Positions 42,001-56,300 of a stretch of 64,000 nucleotides of DNA are shown here, one piece after another. The stretch is taken from contig NC_059553.1 in assembly GCF_905220415.1 (NCBI RefSeq), positions 9,634,501-9,698,500 on the forward strand. Reading direction: 5' to 3'. The notes beneath the pieces were generated by a model, which made no database searches, had not been told where the DNA came from, and was given only the letters and a program-made list of their open reading frames with translations. The position numbers were made by a program, and so were the translations under genes. The DNA is from Colias croceus. Taxonomy: Eukaryota > Arthropoda > Insecta > Lepidoptera > Pieridae. Every line of letters starts with the position of its first letter. Position 1 is the stretch's first letter.

Positions 42001-44354
42001 ACAGTATGTGTGAGGTAAGAATTTTGAAAATAAGAAAAGTCATAGGAATTGATTTCAGCATAATATTTGTGCTTTTTCCAACATCTTTCGTTAATTATTA
42101 TTGATGTTAAAGTAATTTATTTGTAGAAAAAGTTTTAGTATAAAATAGGTACTTACATGTATTTAGGTACTTTGTTGAACTTTACCTATTTAAACTTATT
42201 TATGTTTGTACTTTAAACGAGAAGGATTAATTCAAGCTTTGTAGACCACATGTAGGTACCTACCAATGAAATAATCTCAAAAGCAAATTTTTTATAGCGT
42301 GTATTTGGTTTTGTTTTTCATTATCAATGTACGGCCACAGTCCCATGGTCAGAAGCAGTATAGAAATCATATTATTATAAGTTATTCGTATCCTTAATGC
42401 GCGGGTGGGAACCGAACTTCAATCGTTTACGTGCTAGACCGTGTCACCGTCACATTACACACCTGATTTTGTTATTGTTAATTTTCTCATATAGGTGGTG
42501 GTGGTGGTGGTGGTTTTCCCATGGTCAGAAGCAGTAGAAGGTATGCTAGTGATCAGGATCCGGGGTGCGGGATCCTAGGGTGGGATACAACTACCACTAT
42601 ACGCTGCCTGATGATTTTATTGTTAATTTTCCCATATAGGTACCCATGGTCAGAAGCAGTAGAAGGTATGCTAGTGATCAGGATCCGGGGTGCGGGATCC
42701 GCGGGTGGGATCCGAACGGCAACAAAATTGAGGGCTAGAGCCTGTCATAGACACGCAGCTGCAGCAAGGCGTATAGGCCTTATGGGAGATACTCCGCCTG
42801 ATGTTGTTATTGCTGATTTCTCTTTTCAGGTAATTTTGATATATAACAAAAATATAATATTTGATTTACTGTTTTTCATTTTTCATTACATAGAATATGT
42901 ATTTGCTGTTATTTAAGGAAGCATTTGAATATATTGTGATCGATGTAATTCTGTGTTTTGTTTGAAATACGGATAGACAAATTATACAATATTTTCGTTT
43001 ACTCCTTTTCAATAATAATTTTTGAACAAAAAACATGTTTGTTTTCGCTGTGAAAGTTTTGTTATTTGAATTACTTTTTCTATCGTGCATTATTTAATAA
43101 TTATTATTATTGGTAATATATTTTACAAAATTGCAGGAGGAAGGTACAAGAGTATGGCAGAATACTACGGTAATATCGCAAGTTGTAGACAACCCAATCA
43201 CTTTAGAATTTCTAACCAAACAAGGGACTGTTGTGTCTTCTGGCTTGCCTTATAAATTGAAGGTAAGTTTTATTAAGAAAACATTATCTCCATCTTTAAA
43301 TCTCTTTTATTACAGAAATACGTAACATTAATAGTATGAATTAATAGTGTTATACTTATGGTTAAAAAAATGTCTTAAATTTTTCTTTAGATACAAGAAC
43401 TAAAGAAGATTATCGTGTTATAAATCCATTGTAAAATAAAGCATTCAAAAGATTTTGATGACATTTTTCTGTAGCAAGTCTTAAATTTGGATGATTTCTA
43501 ATCACGTTTTTGAAGTGATACTTCTTCGGGCATTGAGAGTAAAATTTCAGGTTCGCGTTAAGGCAATGCCGTCACGTCATAGAGTAAAGCGACGATTTTG
43601 GTATCTTTGAATCTTGCCAAAGAATTTTCACTTCTGACACGTGTGCTCAATTTTTTTTTCTAATCAATTCTACGAATTCTTCATGTATCCAACCCACTCA
43701 ATGTCCACCCACAAATAACCCACAAATCTCCAGGTAAAAGCAACTCGTTGGGATGATAAACCCGCGTCCAACGAAACGGTTCGTATTTGCAAGTCTCCAG
43801 CCAAATCTATAGATACCATAAATGTTGGCAATTCCTCTTGTATCGACTCCCTTACCGATGAGAAGGGGATCGCTAGAGTCATGTTTACAGCTGATGGAAG
43901 TCCTTTTTATGTGTTTCGGGTAAGTTTTTTATATAATGCTGTAACAGGTATCCAATATGACTGTTTCAAAAGTTTTAATGTATCTCTATAAGGTATTCTG
44001 CCTTGACTGTTTCTAAAGTTTTGTTAAAACTTGAAAACTAGGAGGTTCATTAAATATTTTAGCTGATAGTCTTTAAAATAAGGTACAGAATACAGATGGG
44101 AAATGGATATGTGAAAATAATTTCAACGTTATTTTTGTAGACGACGTAAATTACAACGTTATTATTGTTTTGATGGGTTTGATGAGCATTGCGATACTTT
44201 TTCATGTTATTTTTTTCTATTATTTAAAAAAAATCTATACATATTATAATAAATCTGTAGAAGGGTCAATTCTGTACATTGAAAATATTGAAAAAAAAAT
44301 AGCAGGCGGTGTTACTGGATCGATACCAAACCCAAATATGTGATTAAAACAATT

Positions 44355-44387
<33 letters not shown>

Positions 44388-47300
44388 ATGTTCAGGCATC
44401 ACGTGAAAACTAACGGTTCGATTTCGATGAAACTTGGTATTATTATACTTTATTATCCTGGGCATAAAATAGGATACTTTTTATCCCGGAAAAATACGTA
44501 GAAAAAAAAAATCTTAACTTTTCTTAATTTTTCAGCGCGGACGGAGTCGCGGGCGGAAGCTAGTATGTTAATAAAGTATTTAAATGCTAAAAACCTAAAT
44601 ATCAATTAAATTCATACTTTTCCTTTCTAGGCAAGTACCAACAGTACATCAGCGACCCTACACCTCACTGTAGGGTCTGGTAAAGCAGCTTTAGGACCCT
44701 TACGGGCCCCAACCAGAAGTAGGACACTAGTTCCTCTATATGTTAATATACCTGATGTTAGCAGACCACTTACCGTGCATTTTGTGGTGAGTTTTGTGTG
44801 TTTGTGTAGAAAAAATTTCGGCAGCCCTTGAAAATATGGATTTTTCTGAGATTATTTGGTTACTTTGGGCATGTGGATTTTAGTTGTTTTTAGATTATTT
44901 GCTCGTATTCACAATTTAAGAGAATACAAAAAACTGACTAAGTTTTTTAATCCCATGCTTGAAACGTAATTATTTTACACCAAGTTTCTGTTTTTCATTG
45001 TCTGTAACAGCATCCAAACTCAGACATTTATTTATTCAACTAGACTATGCATTCGTGAAAAAACAGAAAAATAATAATTTACCACCAGTTCGGTAATCTT
45101 TTTCTACAGAGAAGAACCGACGAGAAACTCCATAGATGACTTTACTTTATTGTTTTCTAAATGCCCTAAAAGTACTTCAGATTAATTAATTTCATATAAT
45201 ACTAACTTATTTCCAGGTAATAACCCGAGGGGGTATAATCTATCGTTGGGGAGCCACTACCCAATGTCCTACCAGCACAGACCAAGTTCTAACCGCCTCT
45301 AGAGATTCCATATGCCAAAGTAACATTCGCCACCAACCTAGCCAAATCACCAAGTCGTGGCCCAATATGGCCAATACTTCCAATATATTTAATGAACATT
45401 TAACCAATATGGGCAAGACTTCCAATGTTGCTAATGAGCATTGGGCCAACATGGGCAAGTTTGGTAGTTTCCCGAATTATGCGATAAATGCTACAAACAG
45501 TGATGTTCTGGATTCCTTACTTGATGGTCAACTGTTGAAGATAATGCTGCCAATAAAAGTGACGCACCAAATGTGCCCAGATAGCCATTTAGTGGCGTAT
45601 TTCTATCATGGCGATGAGCTGATCAGTGCGAGTAAGCACTTTGAAATGGATGAATGTTTTGTTAATAAGGTAATAAAATCATATTATAGTTATATCTACA
45701 TCTTTCAGTTTCTATCTTCTTTTAGAAAGACGTTCTTTATGTTTTACACGTAATCATTAATTGACCTTTTATAAATAACTAGCGGTCCGCCCCGGCTTCG
45801 CCCGTGGTACATATTTCGCAATAAAAGGTAGCCTATGTTCTTTCTCAGTGTCTAAAGACTGTCTGTGTCAAATTTCATCAAAATCGGTTGAGAGGTTTAA
45901 GCGGGAAAGCGTAACAGACAGACAGACAGAGTTACTTTCGCATTTATAATATTAAGTAGGGATGTATGAAAATTACTTCTCAAAAAGTATTAAATAAGGA
46001 TAGGATATCGCCATGTGGTGAAATTGGTCGTACGTGTTGTACATTTTAAAATTAACTTGCTTTATCATCCTCTAAAAAGAGATCCTTTAATCCAAATTTT
46101 ATTTACATTCTATATATTTTAGGTGGAATTATCCTGGGAAACCCGGCAAGCCCTTCCCGGGTCAATCGCCAACTTGCACATTACTACCCCAGGACCAGCG
46201 CTCTGTGCCCTATCAGTGATAGATACCGCATCGAAATGGGTTCAGCCGGGAGAGAATATAAAGGACCTAATATTGAGGAATTTGAGGAAACTGGTCGATG
46301 GACATAGGAATATGACGGAGTATGATGCGGCGGGAGAGTGTTTCTTTTGTAAGTATGAATGATACACCTTTTCAAACTATTGATATTTCTTTAGAGTAGG
46401 TATTAATTGCATTGACATTTCTTTAAAACAGATGTGAAAACTGCGGAAAATGCTCACTTTGATGGACGTTTGAGAAAAGTATATTTTCGACATAGTACAT
46501 AACTGCAAATTTTATTCATCACTCATCACTCATTGATATCACTGAAAATGTGATACACAACAGTTTAAAATCTCGCATGTTTAATTATAATATTATGTAT
46601 AACGGTTTTTACAATCTTACGGCGACATGTATATTTTTCCATATTTTCGTATATATGTATTGTGTACAAGCAGTCCGCCCCGGCTTCGCCCGTGGTACAT
46701 AATATTTACGCTTTCTCTACATAAGAACCATCCTTGGACTTCCACAAACATTTAAAAAAAAGTATTATTATCGAAACCGGTTCAGCCGTTCACACGTGAT
46801 GCCGTGACAACGCGAAACTGGTTTCATTTTTATATATATAGAAGACTAGCTGTGCCGTGCGGTTTCACTACTGTTGGTCTTAGCGTGATAATATACAGTG
46901 CGACACAAAAGAGATGACAAAAAATGAGGGCGCCACCGTCGCTCATATAGCAACACTGATACTGCGACGCAAGCAATCTTGATACTATAGAATAAAAATC
47001 AAAAAAATAAAAAGTAATAAATACCGCGATTTAAAGTGGTTTCATTCATCATCGTGTAAATTTAGACAAAAATACATTAGTATTTTAAATGACCTACCTA
47101 GGTCAAATTTTACTTAAATGTATTTGGAATTAGTTTATAGAAATCGGTCAAGCCATTTAGACTGCAGAGGCGCACATAGAATCAAACATACGAACAAACA
47201 AACATACATACATACAGCTCAAACCTAAGGCTCAAACACATTACGCTCCTTCTGGGTCCGTCAGGTAAAAAAAACAAGGTTATTTGAAAACTACATATTT

Positions 47301-50300
47301 TTATTTATTTTTTGTAGATATTCTCCTTCATTTTTACTCCCTTGCTCCACTATCCTGCGTACTGTGCTTTCAGAAACCCCTATAACAAACGAATTAAGAT
47401 GAATAAAATCAAATAGTACATTTAACATATTTATTTAGTAGCTTAAAACTATTTTTTTTTATGTCGGAGGCCAAGACTCACTTTGGATCCCTGCGTCCAC
47501 TCTAGTAAGTAGCAAGTAAGGATTCATAGATAGCTGTATGAAAATAGTTATCATTATACTATTTAAGGCTGGTTGGATTGGATATAACTTCTTGACTCAA
47601 ATTGTGCTGGTCGCACTATAAAAACTAGTTTTTGTTTACATACAAATAACCTCAAATTAAATTTCAAAAACGTAATAATCGCCATAGATACGTACATTAA
47701 ACACTCGTCACTAATGGAATATTCTATTTTACGTAGTACTGAGCAAAAATAAATAGAATCTCACCGGTATAATCTGCTGTACGTCTGTAAACGTTTTCCA
47801 AATATTTTTCTCGTTTTTCAGCTTGAAATTATGAGAAACACCGAATGAAAACTTTATATATGGCATCACGGACACCGCTACGTTTAACCTTTTTCATGAT
47901 TTCTCCTATTTTTAGTAAATTTCTTGTTTAAAATAACAATTTTATCTCAACTTCACCAAATAAACAACAAATTTTTATTCAACTTGACAGCTGCATTGAT
48001 AATTCAGGGTTGCCAGATAATGAAAAAAAATTAGTTCCAAATTAATTAATTTCATCTCTTTTATGTCGCACTGTAATTATAGCCTATATAACTCGTGGAT
48101 AATGTAGCTTTCGAATGGTGAAATAGTTTTTAAAATCGGTCCAGTAGTTTATGAGCCTATTCATTACAATCAAACAAACAAAGTTTTCCTCTTTATCATA
48201 TTAGTGTAGATAGAAGATGACATCTTAGTACGTTTCTCTATACCATTGTTTCATTTATTACCAGCTGAAGACACCCCAAGTGCATCTTCGCTCGCAGAAT
48301 TATGGCTTGCGGGTGCGGGGGTTAGACTGGCTGGGGGGGTGCGGGGGAAATGTGGACCTGCTACCCTTGTGGCGGGGGATACTGTGCCCAGGAGTGATTT
48401 CTCTGAGGTTTGTGGGATAAGAAATAAAAAATAAATAAAAAAATGATATTTTTTGAGATTTTTTGTGATTTTTTTCACTTTTGAGCTTTGTAAGAAATGT
48501 GGTTTATTTTGTGAGTACAATGTTAAATGTTACACATTTATTCGTACCCTTATTTGTCAATATATTTTTTCATTCAAGTATTTATATGTAATTAAAAGAA
48601 AGAAATCGTTAAATATTTGATTGTTAAGGAAAGGAATAAGCAAACAACGCGGTGACATATATACTTATTTATTTATTTGTTTTTTGTTAATAATAGGCAG
48701 TTTTTAAGTTTAAATAAAAAATAATGAAATAAATCTCCAGGCCTGGCTATGGCGTCTCATAGCAGTGGGTTCCAACGGTTCAGTGGTGGCCAGCGCTCGA
48801 ACTCCAGACTCTATCACCCGGTTCGAGGCCTCCGCACTGTGCTTGGCCAAAACCGGTGTTGCTATATCGCAGCCTGCTGTGTTGCAAGTAATTATACTTT
48901 TGTACTATTTTTTTTTTTCATGTAAAATTGAAAGGATTATAGAATACGTAAGACGGATAGACAGACGAAATTATTGACAAATTCTTATTAATTGCTTTGA
49001 TTAAAAATATTTTTTAACCGACTTCAAAAAAAAATGAGGAGGTTATCAATTCGGCCGGTATGTTTTTTTTTATGTATGTACACCGATTACTCCGAGGTTT
49101 CTGAACCGATTTACGTAATTCTTTTTTTGTTCGATGCGGAATGGTGTCGAATTGGTCCCATAAAAATTTCATTCGGATAGGCCCAGTTATCACTTGTTTC
49201 TATATAAAACCTGGTTGTTTTCCAAAGTTTGTAACACACTTGCCTACACGTAATATTCAATTTCTACATACTCTTCTTTTTGCCAACAACTTCTCAGTAG
49301 AAACTACTTTCTGAATCGGTGGTCAATAGTAAAACTATGTTAAAAGTTATAACCATTTAAAAAAACTTTTAGAAGACGTCTAATAGGCCGCCTTTACACC
49401 TGTAAGTTACTTTCGTAAAAATTATGTAACTGACTTACGGTTGCATTTACACTTAAAATAAACTTACAGTAAATAATGCTTACGTAATTTTTGTGAGTTT
49501 AAACTTACATAAATTATTACACGCCCGTTTACATTAAATCAGTAGGGCAAGTCGTAAGAAAGGGCATTAAAATACCGCCAATTTGACACATAAACTTTGT
49601 TAGTACCGCTGCCGCTCTTCCTTTTCTCTCCATTTTGTCACTTCTTGGCTAAATTGTCCTTTCAAATTATGCAACTTTCTAATGATTTCATCTGGAGTGA
49701 TATTAAACATTTCGCTAAGTTCAACATGTAGTGAATTTGTTTTTACGCGGTTTTTGTATTCTTTATTTTTGTAGTCCCACAGTATGGGACGTGCTTCAAA
49801 AGCGGTAATTAAAGCTTCTACCTCGTTTGGTGACCAGATTTTATTTTGTTTTTGTTTAGAGGACATTGTTTTGGTGAGTTCTCAACTTATCAAAATAATT
49901 CAATAAGCTGCGAGTCGCTTCCGTAAGCAAACTCGAACACGTTTAGACTTGTAATTTTTAAATTTACGAATGTTGTAAAAAATTACAGTAAGTTACTTAC
50001 AACGAGTGTTTACACTTGAAAATTTATCGTAAGTAGCTTACGTAAGTGACTTACGTAAGTAAAACTTACAGGTGTAAAGGCGGCCATAGAATAAATAAAT
50101 GTTATAGTTCAACTACCCTCTAAAATCCAAAAAAATCACAGGTATTCCGCGAATTCTTCCTCCATGCTGACGGACCCCGCAGGTTGCGGCGCGGAGACGA
50201 AGCCGTAGTACGATATCGACTGTTCAACTATCTGTACCAGCCACTCAGCGTGAGTATTGTATAATAACTACCCGCGAATAACACAAAAGCCTTGGCAATG

Positions 50301-53300
50301 ATTTTATAAGTAAAAAGGTGTAGCTAGGTTACTATTTACTAATACAACATCTCACTCTCACTCTAACTAATCACTAATACAATCAATCTTCAGTGTGTAA
50401 TATGTGTCTATAGTGTGTAATATGTGTATTTAAATAAATAAAATAAAATAAAAATTAATTTCTAGGTACAAATCCAAATCCTCTCCGATCCACACTTATC
50501 AGGCTCGAGTTCTCAGCAAGGCTGTGTCTCAGCACGATCCTCGCTGTCCGGTAGAATACAAGTCTCAGCGCGGGTTGCTGGGAACGCGAGGCTCAGCATC
50601 AGAGCCACTGCGACTGGCGGCTGTAATGATACTAGTGCTGAGAAAGTCAGGTAGGATAATAGATAAATGATAAAATTGGATAAAAGCAAAAAAGGTCAAG
50701 TGCGAGTTGGATTTGTAACGGGTTCTGTAAAATAAACTTGGATAGAAGAAAAAAATGGTCAAGTGCGAATCGGACGCGTGACGCGGGTTCCGTGTTAATA
50801 AGCGAAAGATGAAAAAACGAGCATGTGTGCCGAGCACACGTGTCAAAAGTGAAACTTCTTTGGCAAGTGGCAACACTCAAAGATACCGGTACATACATTC
50901 AAAGATAAAGGTATTGCATGACGCGATCTTGAAATTTTACTCTCAACGTGACTAAAGAAGTTTCACTTCAAATTTGTTCATTTAATTCTATGATATACAA
51001 ATTTCTTCTCTTTCTATTCTATTCTAAACTAATTGAATTATTTTTCACAGTGATGAAGTGATAGTACAAATACAAGTAGACCCAGAAGGCCTGCCAATAC
51101 AAGAACACAAATCTATTATGTTATGTGGAAGAGGTTAGTTTTTAATTATATTCATTCCTATGAATTTGTATTGTCCTTGAAATTTAATGTCATTATTTGT
51201 TCATATTTAGTTAATTTTATTTGTCTGTCCTTGACACATTTCGTTTATATTTGATCTTTTAAATAAAAATTCTATTGAAGCGAGCTCTTTTGATAATTTG
51301 AATGGTTAAGTTGAATAGTTTAAATGTAACCTGAAGGTCAGAGAAAATAGGAATAAAATTATGTTAGTTAGTGAGCATAAAAGTGTTTGAAATCAAATAA
51401 ATTCACCTCTAATTTAAAACGTTTCTGAGTTTAAATTTGACATAGAATTACTGATAAATATAACCTTGGGTTTTAATGCTTAAGTAACATCTTTATTATT
51501 TTTTTTTTATTAAAACTATACAATATAAACAATATATTTTCCAGGTGTCCCTGGTTCCACAGAATCTGAAGTAAAATGGAATTGGTTGAAAGCAGATATT
51601 GTGCCGGGAACCGAATCTGTGACCCTCTGGGCCGCGAGTGATCTCACTGGACCCTTGCTTGCTGTGAGTATAATATAATACATAAATCAAATAATATTTA
51701 TTTGCCCAAATGTGGTTTTACAAGTTTTTATTCTTATAAATTGTACAACATAATATCAGAGATTCTGCAAATTAAATAAAATATTCATTGTGTATTTTTC
51801 ATGCTTATGAGTTGAAATTAATAAATATATAAGTAACAAACATTTTAATCAGTTTCAACTCCACGACTTTGCAAACAGCAAACATAATTTGAAGGTTTTA
51901 TAATGTGTTTGAGTTAGTTAAAATTACTATTACCTATTAATATAGGTATTATTCATTATGCTTACCTAAGTCACAATTTAGTATTTTTTTTTTTTAATAT
52001 TTAAGATAACAGGCCATTCCTTTTTAAGTGGCATATATAAATTACAATTTTCAACTTCAAAAGGATCCGAATCCCACCGGATCCCATCTCCATCCTATCG
52101 GATCCCACCTCCCTATTAAATCCCACACAATATAACAAAAAAAGCAGGAGGAGGTTGTCAATTCGCCCGTTTTTTTACAATAATAAATATTAAATCCCAC
52201 ATTCAGGATGCAGACGCACTAACCCAATTACCGCGAGGTTGCGGGGAACAGAACATGGCACGTCTCGCGACCAACTTGCTCGCGCTATCGCTGTTACACC
52301 CGGACTCGTCTGCCGCTTATATAGCGAAGGATCACGTGGCTAGAGGTATGTGTGTGTTAAGATTGTTTTTTTAAGCTATTGCATAGCTTCTATCGCGGGC
52401 CTCGAGCGCGGGGACCGAATCGAGAAATTCCGTAACGAAAAAACCTCACGCTCCCCACTCCGACGGGCGGAGGTGTGGCTTGAAGGCATAGCATTCAATA
52501 GCGCAACCGCCCCAGTCCCCGAGTGACACACGTCGTTTTTTATTATTTAACGAACAAAAAAAAAATTAAAAGTGAAACTTCTTTGGGCGCGTTGAGAGTG
52601 AAATTCCAAGCTCGCATCTTGGCAATACCGTCACGTCCGCGTCATGGAGTAAGGCGACGTACCAAGGTATTTTTATTAACATTTAAATAATAAAATAATT
52701 TGGTATTGTGTTTTTTATAACGTAAGCGACCGTTTGTTTCTTGCTGTCAGTGTTAAGAAATTTTTATTGACATCTTAAATGTAAATGTAAACATTATTTT
52801 TTGACAAAATAACCACAGAGTAATAAATGCACAGAGTTACCTACAAATAATTACACATGCTTAAATGAATTACCAGGTAATTGTTGTATTGGTATTTTTC
52901 CAATCCCCAGGATTTGCTCGTCAACTGCAATATTCGCACCCGCAGGGCGGATTCAGCGCATTTGGCCCTTCAGACCCGAAACCTTCCACGTGGCTCACCG
53001 CTTTCTGTGTGCGATATCTGAGAAAAGCTCATCAGGTATGTGAAATTGAAAAATTTAATAATTTTGATTAAGTCTGCAAACTTTTATTTAAAGTAAATAG
53101 AAAAAATGCACGAACTGGCGTCTTCCGCCAATCCGGAGCCTTGATCAACTCGGCCACCCGTGATTTCGCCAGAGCAATCTTTTTATTCTACTCTTTCGGT
53201 TTTATGTGTCCTAAGGAACACCTATTGAGATGATTAAACAACCGTGATCGTTTTAATTAAAAATATAATAAAATTTTATATCAAAAGTATCAAATAGTAT

Positions 53301-56300
53301 TTTTCCTTCAGTTCGCATTACGATTTATAAAACTACACCTAGTGTAGTAGTTAAATTATAACATTTTAATTTATTATCTCTATATTATTTACTATTATTT
53401 TTTCACAGATAATATCTCCCAATGAGCCCATCCCAAGTGTAGTAGAAAGAGCGGAAAGATGGCTCCTCTCTCAGCAAATGGAAAATGGCTGCTTCAGGAA
53501 TGAAGGACAGGTGTTTCATAGAGAACTCAAGGTAGGGAAGTTATCATACTAGTCTTTTGTATGGATGGATGGATGTATGTTACTTTTCCACGTGAAAACT
53601 GCTGGACGGATTGCGATGGAACTTTACAGGAATATAATATACTAGCTTTCCACCCGCGGCATCGTCCACGCAGTCAAAGAAAAACCCGCATAGTTCCCGC
53701 TCCCGCGGGATTTCCGGGATAAAACCTATCCTATGTACCGGGGTAAAAAGTAGCCTATGTCCTTTCTCGGGTATCAGAATATCTCTATACCAAAGTTCAT
53801 GCAAAGTGGTTCAGTAGTTTAGGCGTGATTGAGTAACAGACAGACAGACAGAGTTACTTTCACATTCATAATATTAGAATGGATTCCGATAAAATACTTC
53901 ATTTTCATGGAACTACGTGGCACAAGTAAAAAATATATTTGTAACGTTCGGGGTTCGAACATCAGCGCAGGTTATCAATTTTATATTAGGCTGCACATAG
54001 AAATTGATTAATGAATGTATGAGAGTTACATGTCACATATGAATGTCATTTGAACCGCGTTTCTTGCCGATTCTTCGAAGAAGCGACATTGCGAATTGAC
54101 GGTAGTTTAAAAAAAAACTATTCAGCCATACTTGTTAAAATATACGCAAATAGAAAAGTTTTGAGTTTGAATTTGAATTTCCAGGGAGGCCTTAACGAAG
54201 ACGGCGACATAGCCAACGTAGCTCTCACAGCCTACGTCATCACCTCACTCATAGAGTCCGTTACTCTCTCTCACTCAGTGATACAGAACTCTCTCTCGTG
54301 TCTCCGAGCTCTACCACCCAAAAAATCCAAAGCATACACTTATAGCCTTGTAAACTATGCGTATTCACGGATAAGACGATATGAGAGAGAGTTAAGAGAG
54401 AGTAATGAGGCCGGAGAGAATATGCTTGTGGATGAGGAAATGAGAGAGTTGGTCGGCTTGTTGAAGATGGCGAGGAGGAAAGGGGATTTCGTGTGGTGGG
54501 AGAGTGGTGAGTGAATTAATTTGATTATTACTCATTTGGTTGTCACATCAGTTCAAAAAAAAAATTAAATATTAAATCTCCGGTCATGTTTTTATTCTTG
54601 ATGTTTGAATTGCCGATATTTTAAAATTTTTTGTCCTTAATTGCTTATATTAAAAATCGGAAATTGTTTTTTATTTACTATTTGTTGTCAGCCATTATAT
54701 CACACCGTTGTCAGCAAACATATTACTCCATTGACAACAAACATATTGCTCCGTTGTCAGCAAACATTACTCCAATGTCAACAAACATATTACTCCGCAG
54801 TCAGCAGTCATATTGCTGCGTTGTCAGCAAAACATATTACTTCATTGTCAGCAATCATTTTACTCCGTTGTCAGCAAACATATTACACCATTGTCAACAA
54901 AGATGTTATAATGTTGTTAGCAACTAAATCATTCCGTTTTCAATAACCATATGACACCGTTGTAAGCACACATATTACATCATTTTAAGCAAACATTTTT
55001 CAAAGTAATCAACAAACATATTATACCGTTGTCAGAATAAATATTATGCGGTTGTCAGCAAGCAAATTACACGGCCATCAGCGCGCATCAAAAATTATCA
55101 TGTCATCCTCGTTAGCAATAATAGGTGTATCACCGTTGTCAGCAAACATAAATCACTATCCTTCGCTTATATCGAAGCGAAGGATATAAATTCGTTTCCC
55201 TTTTATTACAAATCGCTTAAGCGATAAGGCCGGCAAATTGTACATTTATTGTTATTATTTATGTAAATGTAATTTTTATGTGCATTAAATAAGGGGCTTC
55301 TGAAAACCAGTGCTGTGCGGTGCATTGCTGCCGTACAGTATTTAGCTGAGTTGGTTACCCATTTTCAAGGATATTCTATTGTACTAACTTTGTATATTTA
55401 TTATGTCTCCTTAATTTTTTTCTTTTTTTTCGGTTGTAGTTAAATTGTAATATTGTATATTTGCTTTTTATATGTTATAATTTTTTTGTTTTAATGTCAA
55501 GGACATTATAAGTTATGTTATACAAATAAATGTTCTTTCTTTCTTTCTTTCATTATACAGTGTTTTCTATTCTATTATACACAATCCACACACAGGCAGT
55601 CTCAGCACCTCAATAGAGGCCACAGGCTACGCACTGCTGTCTCTCAGCGAGTGCTTACTCTCAGTGCGTGCCGCGTGTGTGTCGGACGCGCTGCGAGCGA
55701 CAAGATGGCTGGCTGCACACGCCAACCCGGCGGGCGGGTTTGTGTCTACACAGGTACATATTAACCTGTTATTATCATCATAGTTTTTTTAAGCTATTGC
55801 ATAGCTTCTATCGCGGGCCTTGAGCGCGGGGACCGAATCGAGAAATTCCGTAACGAAAAAACCTCACGCTCCCCACTCCGACGGGCGGAGGTGTGGCTTG
55901 AAGGCATAGCGTGCAATAGCGCAACCGTCCCAGTCCCCGAGTGACACACGTTTTTTTTCTTATGTATAAGTCGGCAAACAAACTTGCGCATTACCGTACA
56001 GAAAGCGATGATTGGCGACGCCCATGAACAACCGCAGACTCTATTAGAGATAGATAACTAAAAAAATACGTGCTTTAAAGTTTTGATAACAGGCTAATTT
56101 ATAACTATGCTTTTTTTTTTCGTAGGGACCTGAAATCTTTATAAACTTCACTAAATGATTTATCGATTTTTAACACCACCTCATTATCATCACTACATTT
56201 TTAAATTACATTACAATTTACTCAAGTTTTCCATCTCTGTCTATTCGGAAAAAGACTTCATGAAGTATAATTTTGATAATTACTGGATGGAAAAATTTAA

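Noticed and set aside
42521..42916. 131-codon frame spanning exon 7 copy B, its acceptor and exon 7
   Set aside because: It stays open through an intron. In copy B it is out of the frame of the real exon. The spliced model with consistent phases explains the coding signal.
53103..53180. Possible tRNA gene (Ser/Leu type)
   Set aside because: Only the 5' half resembles a tRNA; the T-arm and acceptor do not close, so it is kept as a SINE or tRNA remnant.
54631..54946. Two overlapping frames of 98 and 101 codons
   Set aside because: They are translations of the 24-bp minisatellite, and both frames show the same periodic peptides.
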